A DNA stretch of 64,000 nt from Candidatus Mediterraneibacter intestinipullorum (GTDB lineage Bacteria > Bacillota > Clostridia > Lachnospirales > Lachnospiraceae). The stretch is from positions 1 through 64,000 of the forward strand of contig DWYM01000019.1 of NCBI GenBank assembly GCA_019118665.1, in the 5' to 3' direction. Below the pieces are notes generated by a model. The model was not told the DNA's origin and did not search any database. It saw nothing but the letters and a program-made list of their open reading frames with translations. The translations under genes were made by a program, and so were the position numbers. Below, piece after piece: positions 50,183-59,819 of this stretch; the first letter of the stretch is position 1; every line of letters begins with the position of its first letter.

Positions 50183-50488
50183 TCACTCGATGTCATTCAG
50201 ATCTATATCGCTGAAATCCTGTTCCTCCATCCATTCGCTGAAAGCTTCAGATACACGCTCAAACTCCTCGTCATCGAGGATGTTCTCGAGATCCGGTTCT
50301 TTATCTTCGCCTTTGTCGATAAACCGGTAGAGATATACCTGGCCGTCATCATTGTCCCCATTTTCATCAAGGGGAAGCAGGGCAATATATTCTCTGCCGC
50401 CGGTCTCAAAAATGGTGAGAACAGCGCACTCCAGCTCTTCGTCATTTTCAAGTGTCAGTGTTACAGTGAGTGATTCGTTTTCATTCAT
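50183..50488 (-). CDS. DUF1292-like small acidic protein
   Basis: LTLENDEELECAVLTIFETGGREYIALLPLDENGDNDDGQVYLYRFID. Confidence 0.85.
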   Translation of the reverse strand: MNENESLTVTLTLENDEELECAVLTIFETGGREYIALLPLDENGDNDDGQVYLYRFIDKGEDKEPDLENILDDEEFERVSEAFSEWMEEQDFSDIDLNDIE

Positions 50489-50689
50489 ATGTGTTTCTCC
50501 TTCTGTCTGTAATGCGTGATATGCAGAAAGCCCTTCCTCTTCTACAGGGAAGGCTGCCGCAGCAGTATCGTACCATGATGGTATCAGAAAGAAATCAAAA
50601 AAGCAAGGGATATGATTATTGACATTCCCCTGAAACACGATAGAATGAAAGAGTGGAAGACAACAAGAGCAGGACAGAGAGGAAAGCAG

Positions 50690-51685
50690 ATGAAGAAAAA
50701 AGGGATCGGCATCATACTAATGGCCGTGTTTGCCGTGATTTTGATATCAGGATGCAAGAGGGATGTGGGCACGCCGGAGGACAATGCCGTCGTGGAAGAG
50801 ACGGAGGAAGAGACGGAAGATCAGACGAAGGACTGGATGTTCGGGTATAGCTGTCCGGATCTTTCCGATCCTTTTTATCAGGTGCTGAAAGATTCTGTCG
50901 GCATGGCGCTGGAGAATCAGGGGAACCCCATGATGGTGCGGGATGCACAGAAGGATGCGGACGTGCAGGCGTCACAGATACAGGAGATGATAAACGAGGA
51001 CGTGGATCTGGTGTTTCTGTGCCCTGTTGATCCGGAGCAGATCACAGCGTCTCTGGAAGCTCTGAAGGAAGCAGGCATCCCGGTCATCAATCTGGGCGTC
51101 CGCGTGGAGGAGACTGGCCTGACAGACGCATTTATCGGTTCGGATGACGAGAATGCGGGCAAAGTCTGCGCTCAGGATCTGACAGAAAAAAGGCCTGCCG
51201 GCGGAAAGCTGGTGCTCGTGGAGAGTCCTGCAGATGCCGCGGTCAATGTGAGGATCACGGGATTTGAGGAGGCGATCAGCAACAAAGGATTTGAAGTTGT
51301 CAGGAGGATCGATGCAGAAAAGACGGAGACCGGGATCCAGGCAGAGATAAAAAGCGTCCTGAGCGAGGAGGAACTGATCGACGCTATTATGTGCGGGGAT
51401 GACCAGATGGCGCTCCAGGTGCTCCAGGCGCTTGATGACGTTGGGAGGAATGATATCCTTGTATATTGCGTGGGCGGCTCCCCGGAGGTGAAGGCCGTGC
51501 TGGCGGCTTCGGAAAGCCCGATGGCAGGCATCGGGGCACAGTCGCCCATCAATATGGGAAAAACAGCCGCGAAGACAGCGGCAGCCCTTCTCGACGGAGG
51601 GGCGTACGAAAATGAGATCAGCGTGGAAACCTTCTTTATCAGCAGAGAAAATCTTGATATGTATGGAACAGACGGCTGGCAGTAG
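50690..51685 (+). CDS. Orphan sugar-type (ribose-binding family) substrate-binding lipoprotein
   Basis: Lipobox ILISGCKRD; GYSCPDLSDPFYQVLKDSVGMALENQGNPMMVRDAQKDADVQASQIQEMINEDVDLVFLCPVDP; no ABC ATPase/permease adjacent. Confidence 0.88.
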   Translation: MKKKGIGIILMAVFAVILISGCKRDVGTPEDNAVVEETEEETEDQTKDWMFGYSCPDLSDPFYQVLKDSVGMALENQGNPMMVRDAQKDADVQASQIQEMINEDVDLVFLCPVDPEQITASLEALKEAGIPVINLGVRVEETGLTDAFIGSDDENAGKVCAQDLTEKRPAGGKLVLVESPADAAVNVRITGFEEAISNKGFEVVRRIDAEKTETGIQAEIKSVLSEEELIDAIMCGDDQMALQVLQALDDVGRNDILVYCVGGSPEVKAVLAASESPMAGIGAQSPINMGKTAAKTAAALLDGGAYENEISVETFFISRENLDMYGTDGWQ

Positions 51686-51699
51686 GAAAGGAACAGACT

Positions 51700-53445
51700 A
51701 TGAAGAAGACGACAGGAAGACCACAGCCGTTTGGAGCGGCGGTAGAGAAGGACAGAGTGAATTTTTCCGTGCAGGTGCCTTCGGGAAGATCCTGCGGACT
51801 CCTCCTGTACAGAAAAGGGAAGGAGATTCCGGCAGCCCGCTTTGACATGCCGGAGGAAGAAGGGATAGGCGAAGTGCGTTTCCTTGCGGTGGAGGGGATA
51901 GAAGCTGATAAGTACGAATATAACTTCGAGATAGACGGAAAGGTATGTGTCGATCCGTATGTCAGGGAGATCACCGGAAAGAAGGTATTCGGGCTGCAAC
52001 GCGACCTGTCTGTCCATCAGATCCGGGGAAAGCTGATATCGCCGGAATATGACTGGGAAGACGACAGAAGACTGCACCTGCGATGGGACGAGGTGACAGC
52101 ATACAGTCTCCATGTGCGCGGTTTTACAAAACACAGCTCTTCAAAGGCCAGACATAAGGGCACTTACCTGGGCGTGATCGAGAAGATCCCATATCTGAAA
52201 GAGCTTGGGATCAACCAGATCCAGTGTATGCCGGTTTACGAATTTGAAGAGTGCCAAAAAGGAAAGATCAATTACTGGGGGTACGGCCCGGCTTATTATT
52301 TTGCGCCCAAAGAGGCATATGCCGCGGGGAGTTCCGCAGTAAGGGAGCTTAAGGACATGGTAAGGGCATGTCACCGGGAAGGCATTGAGGTAGTCCTGGA
52401 GATGCCGTTTGCAGAGGGGATCCCTGTACAGACAGTGCTGGAGTGCCTGCGTTTCTACATGCTGGAATACCATATAGACGGCTTTGTGGTGAATCCGTAC
52501 ACTGTTCCCTGGGAAATCCTGCAGGGGGACCCCTTTTTAAAAGATATCAAGCTGATACGGAAGGATGACGCTTTCCAGAATATCATGCGGCGTTTTCTCA
52601 AAGGGGATGAAAATATGATAAGGGATGTGAGCTGGGCGCTCAGACACCATTCGGCTGCCGATGGAAAATGCAATTATATCACTGCACAGACCGGGTTTAC
52701 GCTGTGGGATCTCGTCTCTTATGACTGTAAGCATAATGAGGAGAACGGCGAGAATAATACGGACGGTCCGGATTATAATTACAGCTGGAACTGCGGGGTT
52801 GAAGGTCCCAGCCGAAAGAGGGCGGTGACAGCTCTCAGAAAGGCTCAGGTGCGAAATGCCTTCTTCCTGCTTCTCACAGCCCAGGGTACGCCATGCATCC
52901 TGGCCGGGGATGAGTTTTATAATTCACAGAAGGGCAATAATAATGTATACTGCCAGGATAATGAGACCGGGTGGGTGGACTGGAGCAGGCTCAAGACAGA
53001 CGACACACTCTTTACATTTGTAAAGGAGCTGATCGCTTTTCGAAGAAAGCATCCCTGTCTGCACCGTGAGGAAGAACTCAGAGGGATGGACCGGACCGCG
53101 TGCGGCGTGCCGGATGTGTCCTACCATGGGGAAAGCGCGTGGCAGGTAAAGGACGAGGTGTCCAGCCGTCAGCTCGGAGTCCTTTATTCAGCGGCAGGAC
53201 CTGAGGATCAGGAGTGTTTTATCGCCTATAACATGCACTGGATCCCGCATGCGTTTGCCCTTCCGTCTCCGGGAAAGGGAAGGGGCTGGAAGCTCGCCGC
53301 AGACACGCGGGACGGAATCCTAGAGAGTCCGGTATCCCCGGAGGATCAGAAAAGCATCGAGCTGAGGGAACGGAGCATTACCATCCTGACCGGCACAGAG
53401 ATGCAGGAGAAGACAGACAAGGGAAAAGGGCGGAAAAGAACATGA
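51700..53445 (+). CDS. GH13 glycogen-debranching/isoamylase-like protein, predicted catalytically inactive
   Basis: CBM48-like N-terminus; GTYLGVIEKIPYLKELGINQIQCMPVYEF; TGFTLWDLVSYDCKHNEENGENNTDGPDYNYSWNCGVEG; catalytic positions DGFVVNP, KLIRKDD, ITAQTGF. Confidence 0.88.
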   Translation: MKKTTGRPQPFGAAVEKDRVNFSVQVPSGRSCGLLLYRKGKEIPAARFDMPEEEGIGEVRFLAVEGIEADKYEYNFEIDGKVCVDPYVREITGKKVFGLQRDLSVHQIRGKLISPEYDWEDDRRLHLRWDEVTAYSLHVRGFTKHSSSKARHKGTYLGVIEKIPYLKELGINQIQCMPVYEFEECQKGKINYWGYGPAYYFAPKEAYAAGSSAVRELKDMVRACHREGIEVVLEMPFAEGIPVQTVLECLRFYMLEYHIDGFVVNPYTVPWEILQGDPFLKDIKLIRKDDAFQNIMRRFLKGDENMIRDVSWALRHHSAADGKCNYITAQTGFTLWDLVSYDCKHNEENGENNTDGPDYNYSWNCGVEGPSRKRAVTALRKAQVRNAFFLLLTAQGTPCILAGDEFYNSQKGNNNVYCQDNETGWVDWSRLKTDDTLFTFVKELIAFRRKHPCLHREEELRGMDRTACGVPDVSYHGESAWQVKDEVSSRQLGVLYSAAGPEDQECFIAYNMHWIPHAFALPSPGKGRGWKLAADTRDGILESPVSPEDQKSIELRERSITILTGTEMQEKTDKGKGRKRT

Positions 53446-53978
53446 AGGCGCTGAAGCATTTCGGGACGATCACAAAGCATAAGATCCTTGTCATGAAGGA
53501 GTGTTTTCGCGTGGGGCTCTACCGGCAGGGACTGCTCCATGACCTGTCCAAGTACAGCTGGACAGAATTCAGAGTGGGCTGTAAATATTATCAGGGCAAC
53601 CGGAGCCCCAACAACGCGGAGCGTGAAGACAAAGGCTTTTCCTCCGCATGGCTGCACCACAAGGGGAGGAACAAGCACCATTATGAGTACTGGATCGACT
53701 ATGGGCTGGATGGAAGCCCGGAACTCACAGGGATGAAGATGCCGGTCCGGTATGTGGTGGAGATGTTTCTTGACCGGATCGCGGCCAGTAAAGTATATAA
53801 AGGGGATCTATACAAAGATTCGAATCCCCTGGAATACTATCTGAACGGAAAAGCGGGAGATCTGATGCACCCGGAATCAAGAGAACTTCTGGAGAAGCTG
53901 CTCCGTATGCTGGCGGAACAGGGGGAAGAGAAGACATACCGGTACATCAGGAGAGAGGTGCTCAAAAAACGGAGATGA
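53442..53978 (+). CDS. DUF5662-like protein
   Basis: GLYRQGLLHDLSKYSWTEFRVGCKYYQGNRSPNNAER...SSAWLHHKGRNKHHYEYWIDY; conserved HD/H-rich motifs. DUF name from memory. Confidence 0.75.
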   Translation: MKALKHFGTITKHKILVMKECFRVGLYRQGLLHDLSKYSWTEFRVGCKYYQGNRSPNNAEREDKGFSSAWLHHKGRNKHHYEYWIDYGLDGSPELTGMKMPVRYVVEMFLDRIAASKVYKGDLYKDSNPLEYYLNGKAGDLMHPESRELLEKLLRMLAEQGEEKTYRYIRREVLKKRR

Positions 53979-53980
53979 TC

Positions 53981-54460
53981 TTATTCCGGATAAGAGAGCT
54001 GGGTGTCCTGGATGTCATCCAGCACGTCTTCTATGAATTTTTTTGCAAGATATCTTGCCATGGGGAGATTCATGTCCAGATAATTGCCGCAGTCGCGAGC
54101 AGACGCTCCGGGGATCTCTCCTTCATAGGAAGCGATGAAAGAAAACATTTCCCTCATCAGAGGGACAATGTCAGAGGAAGCATAGTCGCCTGCGAGCAGA
54201 AGGTAAAAGCCTGTGCGGCATCCCATGGGACCGAAATAGAGCACCCAGTCCCTGTACGCTCCGTGGTTACGGAGAAAGGTTGCTCCCAGATGCTCGATCG
54301 TATGGACTTCCGCGGTATTCATGACCGGTTCGTCATTGGGGCTTGTCATACGGATGTCAAAAGTTGTGATGACCGCGCTGCTGACCGTGTCCTTTCTTGA
54401 GACATATATGCCCGGCACGAGCCGGATATGGTCAATGGTAAAGCTTGTGATCTTATTCAT
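53981..54460 (-). CDS. luxS: S-ribosylhomocysteine lyase
   Basis: MNKITSFTIDHIRLVPGIYVSRKD; HTIEHLGATFLRNH (HxxEH); YFGPMGCRTGFYLLL. Confidence 0.96.
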   Translation of the reverse strand: MNKITSFTIDHIRLVPGIYVSRKDTVSSAVITTFDIRMTSPNDEPVMNTAEVHTIEHLGATFLRNHGAYRDWVLYFGPMGCRTGFYLLLAGDYASSDIVPLMREMFSFIASYEGEIPGASARDCGNYLDMNLPMARYLAKKFIEDVLDDIQDTQLSYPE

Positions 54461-54546
54461 GTCTGTATCATTCCTTTCTTTTGGAAATACCGGTTCCATT
54501 ATAGCCTTCAGCGGGAAAAAAGACAAGATTCAAAGGAGAGAATACT

Positions 54547-55191
54547 ATGAGATTATATATTGTCCGCCATGGAGAGACGGACTGGAACAGAGAGCGCAGG
54601 GTACAGGGGCACACGGATATCCCTCTCAACGACTTTGGGAGACATCTTGCAAAAGAGACGGCGGAGGGGATGAAGGGTCTTTGTATCGACATGGGATATA
54701 CGAGCCCGCTCGCAAGGGCAAGGGAGACGGCACAGATCATTCTGGGGGACCGCGGGGCGCCCCTTTATGATGATGAACGGCTCAGGGAGCTGTGCTTCGG
54801 GAGTTATGAAGGACTGTGCTGCAGCGGAGGAAACCGGGAGCCGGGGAGTGATGAGTTCAACCGTTTTTTTACAGATACAAAGAATTACATTCCCCCGGAA
54901 GGCGCTGAGACGATCCGACAGCTTTATGACCGTACAGGGGATTTCCTGCAAGAGATGTGTGAAAGAGAGGAGCTTCAGGACAAGAACATTCTCGTGTCCA
55001 CCCATGGAGTTTCGATGGCAGCGCTGCTAAACAGAATCAAGGGAAACCTGTCCGTGGCAGATTTCTGGCGGGATGAGGTGCCGCCGAACTGCGCGGTTAC
55101 TGAAGTGGCGGTGCGGGACGGAAAGCCAGAGATCATAAGAGAGGGTGTTATCTACTATAAAGAAAAGGTCAGTAAATGGAAGGCAGTGTAG
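54547..55191 (+). CDS. Histidine phosphatase (phosphoglycerate mutase-like)
   Basis: LYIVRHGETDWNRERRVQGHTDIPLNDFGRH; NILVSTHGVSMAALL. Confidence 0.92.
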   Translation: MRLYIVRHGETDWNRERRVQGHTDIPLNDFGRHLAKETAEGMKGLCIDMGYTSPLARARETAQIILGDRGAPLYDDERLRELCFGSYEGLCCSGGNREPGSDEFNRFFTDTKNYIPPEGAETIRQLYDRTGDFLQEMCEREELQDKNILVSTHGVSMAALLNRIKGNLSVADFWRDEVPPNCAVTEVAVRDGKPEIIREGVIYYKEKVSKWKAV

Positions 55192-55212
55192 CGTACTGCC
55201 TTTTTAATTTTT
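55180..55212 (+). terminator. Rho-independent terminator overlapping the 3' end of the phosphatase gene
   Basis: AAGGCAGT-gtagcgt-ACTGCCTT followed by TTTAATTTTTTT. Confidence 0.8.
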
Positions 55213-55215
55213 TTC

Positions 55216-55244
55216 TTGCATTATACCCCAATAGGGTATATAAT
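55216..55244 (+). promoter_or_regulatory. csoR-copA promoter (TTGCAT-N17-TATAAT) with CsoR-type palindrome TATACCCCAATAGGGTATA (55222-55240) in the spacer
   Basis: Read directly; second related palindrome AAATACCCCGCGGGGGTTTATT just downstream (~55258-55279). Confidence 0.8.
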
Positions 55245-55369
55245 GTGTTCAGCGGGGAAATACCCCGCGGGGGTTTATTGCCGGGTGGATGAGTAAGATT
55301 TATCAGTCTTATCCTTTGCAAAAGGGCTGTCCGGCGAAGGTTTCAGCAGGAGAAGGAGGCCGTGAGATC

Positions 55370-55684
55370 ATGGAAGAGGGATATAAGACCTGCCCCGGAT
55401 GCCAGCATAAGACAAAGGAGCGTCCGGACAAAGAGAAAAAGAACATGATAAACCGTCTGAGCCGCATTGAGGGACAGGTGAGAGGGATAAAGAAGATGGT
55501 AGAGAGCGACGCATACTGCCCGGATATCCTGATCCAGGTGTCAGCGGTCAATGCCGCTCTTAACAGCTTTAATAAAGTGCTTCTCGGAGAGCATATCCGC
55601 ACCTGTGTGACAGAGGATATCCGGGAGGGAAAGGAAGAGACGATAGACGAACTGGTCCTTGTCCTTCAGAAGTTGATGAAATAA
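55370..55684 (+). CDS. csoR: CsoR-family copper-sensing repressor
   Basis: MINRLSRIEGQVRGIKKMVESDAYCPDILIQVSAVNAALNSFNKVLLGEHIRTCV: Cys/His-x3-Cys layout. Confidence 0.92.
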   Translation: MEEGYKTCPGCQHKTKERPDKEKKNMINRLSRIEGQVRGIKKMVESDAYCPDILIQVSAVNAALNSFNKVLLGEHIRTCVTEDIREGKEETIDELVLVLQKLMK

Positions 55685-55715
55685 ATGAAAAAAGACAGAG
55701 CAAAGGAGTGATGTT

Positions 55716-58250
55716 ATGGAACAATATAATGTGACGGGCATGAGCTGCGCGGCGTGCAGCGCCCGGGTGGAGAAAGCAGTCTCCAAAGTGCCGGGAGTGA
55801 CTTCCTGTTCGGTGAGCCTGCTGACAAATTCCATGGGAGTTGAGGGAACGGCGGCTCCCGAAGAGATCATGGCTGCCGTGGAGGAAGCCGGATATGGAGC
55901 GGCCCGGAAGACTGCGCAGGCAGAAGGAGGCAGCAGAGCTTCCTCGTCTTCCGCGTCAGCGGTGGAGGATTCTCTGAAAGACAGGGAGACGCCGAAAATG
56001 AAGAAACGGCTGATCGCTTCCCTGTGCTTTCTTTTCCCTCTGATGTATTTTTCAATGGGGCATATGATGTGGAACTGGCCCGCTCCCGCTTTCCTTGAAG
56101 GAAACCATGTGGCGATGGGGCTGATCCAGCTCCTGCTTACGACCGCGGTCATGGTGGTCAACCAGAAATTTTTTATCAGCGGTTTTAAAGGCCTGATCCA
56201 CCGGGCCCCCAATATGGATACGCTTGTGGCGCTTGGAGCAGGCGCTTCTTACGGATACAGCTTGTACGCGCTCTTTGCCATGACTGACGCGCAGATGCGC
56301 GGGGATATGGCGGGCGCCATGTCCTATATGCATGAATTTTATTTTGAATCCGCCGCGATGATCCTCACACTGATCACACTGGGAAAGATGCTGGAGGCGC
56401 GGTCCAAAGGGCGGACCACGGACGCCTTAAAGAGCCTGATGAAGCTGGCGCCGAAGACGGCGGCCGTAGTAAGAGACGGCGGGGAAGAGACAGTCTCCAT
56501 CGACCAGGTGAGAAAGGGTGATATCTTTGTCGTAAGGCCGGGGGAAAACATCCCTGTGGATGGGATCATCCTGGAGGGGCACAGCGCGGTAAATGAATCC
56601 GCGCTCACAGGAGAGAGTATTCCTGTGGACAAGGCGGCAGGTGATGCAGTGTCGGCCGCAACTTTAAACCAGTCCGGATTCCTGCGCTGTGAGGCGTCGC
56701 GGGTGGGCGAGGACACTACGCTCTCCCAGATCATCCAGATGGTGAGCGACGCGGCGGCCACCAAGGCGCCCATTGCAAAGGTGGCAGACCGGGTATCCGG
56801 CGTGTTTGTCCCGGCAGTCATCGCCATTGCCCTTGCTACGATCCTTGTATGGCTGATCACCGGACAGACGGTCGGGTTCGCTCTGGCAAAAGGGATCTCC
56901 GTCCTTGTCATCAGTTGTCCCTGTGCCCTGGGGCTGGCGACTCCGGTGGCGATCATGGTGGGCAATGGGATAGGCGCAAAGAACGGTATTATGTTCAAGA
57001 CAGCGGTGTCCCTGGAGGAAACCGGAAAGACCCAGATCGTTGCCCTGGATAAGACAGGTACGATCACCAGCGGAGAGCCGAAGGTGACAGATATCCTCCC
57101 CGCGGATGGCGTGACGGAGGCAGAGCTGCTGGCCCATGCCTATGCTCTTGAGAAGAAGAGCGAACATCCGCTTGCCCGCGCGGTCATTGTAAGGGCAGAA
57201 GCGGAAAAAGTCGATGGATCTCTGGAAACAGATGATTTCCATGCAGTTCCGGGTAACGGGCTGACAGGAACGCTGGATGGAGCGGGCCTGGCGGGCGGAA
57301 ATCTGGCGTTCATCGGCAAAAAGGCCGTGATCCCGGACGAAGTGAGAAAAAAGTCAGAGCAGCTTTCCGAAGAGGGGAAGACACCCCTGTTCTTCAGCAG
57401 GGACGGTAAGTTCATCGGCATTATTGCCGTGGCGGATGTGATCAAGGAGGACAGCCCGGGAGCTGTGAAGGAACTCCAGAATATGGGGATCCGTGTTGTC
57501 ATGCTTACCGGCGACAATGAACGGACGGCAAAAGCCATCGGCGCTCAGGCCGGTGTGGACGAGGTTATAGCCGGAGTGCTCCCGGACGGCAAGGAAAGCG
57601 TGATCCGCGCCCTGAAGAAAAAGGGCAAGGTGGCAATGGTCGGCGATGGCATCAATGATGCCCCCGCGCTGACTAGGGCGGACATGGGGATCGCCATCGG
57701 AGCGGGAACGGACATCGCCATTGACGCGGCAGACGTGGTGCTCATGAAAAGCCGTTTGAGCGATGTGCCAGCAGCCATCCGCCTCAGCCGCGCCACACTG
57801 CGCAACATCCACGAGAATCTGTTCTGGGCGTTTTTCTATAACGTGATCGGTATTCCGCTGGCGGCAGGCGTCTGGCTTCCGCTCTTTGGATGGCAGTTAA
57901 ATCCCATGTTCGGGGCAGCGGCAATGAGCCTGTCCAGTGTCTGCGTGGTCAGCAACGCGCTGAGGCTTAACTGGTTTAAGCTGTATGACGCCGGCAGAGA
58001 CAAAAAAATAAAAGTAAAAAAGAAAGAGGAGGAAACAACAATGACAAAAACAATGAAGATCGAGGGTATGATGTGCGGACACTGTGAGGCGAGGGTGAAA
58101 AAGAGCCTGGAAGCTCTGGCAGAAGTGGATGCGGCAGAGGTGAGCCATGAGGCAGGGACGGCCGTTGTCACACTGAACACAGAGGTGGGCGATGATACCC
58201 TGAAAAAAGCAGTGGAAGACCAGGACTACAAGGTGCTGGACATCCAGTAA
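55716..58250 (+). CDS. copA: Copper-translocating P-type ATPase with N-terminal HMA and C-terminal CopZ-like HMA domain
   Basis: [52 protein letters not shown]-terminal [26 protein letters not shown]. Confidence 0.96.
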   Translation: MEQYNVTGMSCAACSARVEKAVSKVPGVTSCSVSLLTNSMGVEGTAAPEEIMAAVEEAGYGAARKTAQAEGGSRASSSSASAVEDSLKDRETPKMKKRLIASLCFLFPLMYFSMGHMMWNWPAPAFLEGNHVAMGLIQLLLTTAVMVVNQKFFISGFKGLIHRAPNMDTLVALGAGASYGYSLYALFAMTDAQMRGDMAGAMSYMHEFYFESAAMILTLITLGKMLEARSKGRTTDALKSLMKLAPKTAAVVRDGGEETVSIDQVRKGDIFVVRPGENIPVDGIILEGHSAVNESALTGESIPVDKAAGDAVSAATLNQSGFLRCEASRVGEDTTLSQIIQMVSDAAATKAPIAKVADRVSGVFVPAVIAIALATILVWLITGQTVGFALAKGISVLVISCPCALGLATPVAIMVGNGIGAKNGIMFKTAVSLEETGKTQIVALDKTGTITSGEPKVTDILPADGVTEAELLAHAYALEKKSEHPLARAVIVRAEAEKVDGSLETDDFHAVPGNGLTGTLDGAGLAGGNLAFIGKKAVIPDEVRKKSEQLSEEGKTPLFFSRDGKFIGIIAVADVIKEDSPGAVKELQNMGIRVVMLTGDNERTAKAIGAQAGVDEVIAGVLPDGKESVIRALKKKGKVAMVGDGINDAPALTRADMGIAIGAGTDIAIDAADVVLMKSRLSDVPAAIRLSRATLRNIHENLFWAFFYNVIGIPLAAGVWLPLFGWQLNPMFGAAAMSLSSVCVVSNALRLNWFKLYDAGRDKKIKVKKKEEETTMTKTMKIEGMMCGHCEARVKKSLEALAEVDAAEVSHEAGTAVVTLNTEVGDDTLKKAVEDQDYKVLDIQ

Positions 58251-58404
58251 CAGTTATGCGGATTTTTTGATGCCGCAGCCGGTGCAGGTATGATCCTGTA
58301 CCGGCTGCAGCACGTTGTATGAAGAAGAAATCAGGAGATTTTATACATGGAAGAAAGCCTGCCCGCAAAGACAGAATAAAGCCTAGACGCGGTGACAAAA
58401 TATA

Positions 58405-58484
58405 TTGACTTATAGAAAGGCAGAGGGTAAAATGTATACGAAAAGGCTATCCGTAAACACAGATGATCTGGATAGCGTTTTTTA
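58405..58484 (+). promoter_or_regulatory. Promoter TTGACT-N17-TAAAAT (58405-58433) followed at once by a terminator-like hairpin GCTATCC/GGATAGC + T6 (58446-58483)
   Basis: Hairpin lies between the promoter and the BMP gene start at 58544. Confidence 0.6.
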
Positions 58485-58543
58485 TCATTAGAGGCAGATT
58501 CCGGGAAGGTTTTCCCGGAGAACGACAAGAAGGAGGAAAAACA

Positions 58544-59716
58544 ATGAAAAAGAAGATTGTCAGCGTATTTTTGTGCGCAGCTATGGCAGTCACTCTGATC
58601 GCAGGGTGCGGAGCTCCGGCTGCGGAGACTGGCGGAAATGATGACGGAGGTTCTTCCACAGCGACTTTGGAAGGGATCCCGAAGGACGAGATCAAGGTGG
58701 GATTTGTCCACATTTCAGACCCCAGCGACATGGGATACACATACAATCACGATCTGGGAACACAGGAGATGCAGAAGGCGCTCGGGTTAAGTGATGACCA
58801 GATCATCAATAAATACAATGTGGCAGAAGACGCATCATGTGATACGGCGTTAAGAGAGCTGGTTGACGCGGGCTGCAACATCATTTTTGCGACGAGCTTC
58901 GGTTTCGAAGATTATGTGGTGGAAGTGGCGAGGGAATACCCGGAAGTCCAGTTCTGCCATGCAACAGGGTATCAGGCAAAAGATGCGGGGCTTGACAATC
59001 TTCACAATTATTTTGCTTCGATCTATGAGGGACGTTACCTTGCCGGGATCGCGGCAGGTCTCAAGACAGAGTCCAACAAGCTCGGTTATGTTGCCGCATT
59101 TCCGTTTGCCGAGGTCATCAGCGGATACACCGCGTTCTATCTGGGAGCGAAGAGCGTAAACCCGGATGTGACCATGGAGATCATGTACACCAATTCCTGG
59201 AATGACCCCACGGTTGAGTCTCAGGTGGCAAAGGCGCTGATCGACCGCGGATGCGATGTGATCTCACAGCACTCCGACTCTACGGCTCCTGCCACAACGG
59301 CAGAGGACAACGGCGTATGGCAGGTTGGATACAACAATGATATGATCGAGGCTGCTCCGAACGCGTCTCTTATCTCTCCGCGTATTGACTGGGGCATCTA
59401 TGTGACGGAGGCCGTGCAGGCGATGATCGACGGTGAGGAAATCCCGGTTGACTGGTGCAAAGGTCTCGCGGACGGCGCGGTCTATCTGTCACCTCTGAAT
59501 GAGAATATTGCGGCAGAGGGCACCCAGGAAGCCATTGACGAGGCTGCGGAGAAGATCAGATCCGGTGAGCTCCATGTGTTTGCAGGTCCTCTCAAAGGCG
59601 TGAGCCCGGACGGAGAAGAGTATGAAGTGGCAGAAGGCGAATACTATCACGAGCAGGAGGAGGCTTCCGCGCCGTCCTGGCTGTATATCGTTGATGGATG
59701 CACCGTAGTCGAGTAG
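58544..59716 (+). CDS. BMP/PnrA-family substrate-binding lipoprotein (nucleoside-type ABC transporter)
   Basis: Lipobox LIAGCGAPA; VGFVHISDPSDMGYTYNHDLGTQEM; GRYLAGIAAGLKTESNKLGYVAAFP. Confidence 0.92.
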   Translation: MKKKIVSVFLCAAMAVTLIAGCGAPAAETGGNDDGGSSTATLEGIPKDEIKVGFVHISDPSDMGYTYNHDLGTQEMQKALGLSDDQIINKYNVAEDASCDTALRELVDAGCNIIFATSFGFEDYVVEVAREYPEVQFCHATGYQAKDAGLDNLHNYFASIYEGRYLAGIAAGLKTESNKLGYVAAFPFAEVISGYTAFYLGAKSVNPDVTMEIMYTNSWNDPTVESQVAKALIDRGCDVISQHSDSTAPATTAEDNGVWQVGYNNDMIEAAPNASLISPRIDWGIYVTEAVQAMIDGEEIPVDWCKGLADGAVYLSPLNENIAAEGTQEAIDEAAEKIRSGELHVFAGPLKGVSPDGEEYEVAEGEYYHEQEEASAPSWLYIVDGCTVVE

Positions 59717-59757
59717 TTGAATAAAGACCGGACAAGACCGGGAAAATATATGACAGA

Positions 59758-59780
59758 GCCGTCTTCGGACGGCTTTGTTC
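59758..59780 (+). terminator. UUCG-tetraloop hairpin between BMP lipoprotein and ATPase genes
   Basis: GCCGTC-TTCG-GACGGC followed by TTTGTTC. Confidence 0.65.
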
Positions 59781-59819
59781 ATATCAGGCACACAGAAGAA
59801 AAAGAAGGAGGATGAGAGC

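Noticed and set aside
58405-58540. Purine riboswitch upstream of the BMP gene
   Set aside because: Leader is too short and lacks the conserved three-way-junction sequences of the purine aptamer.
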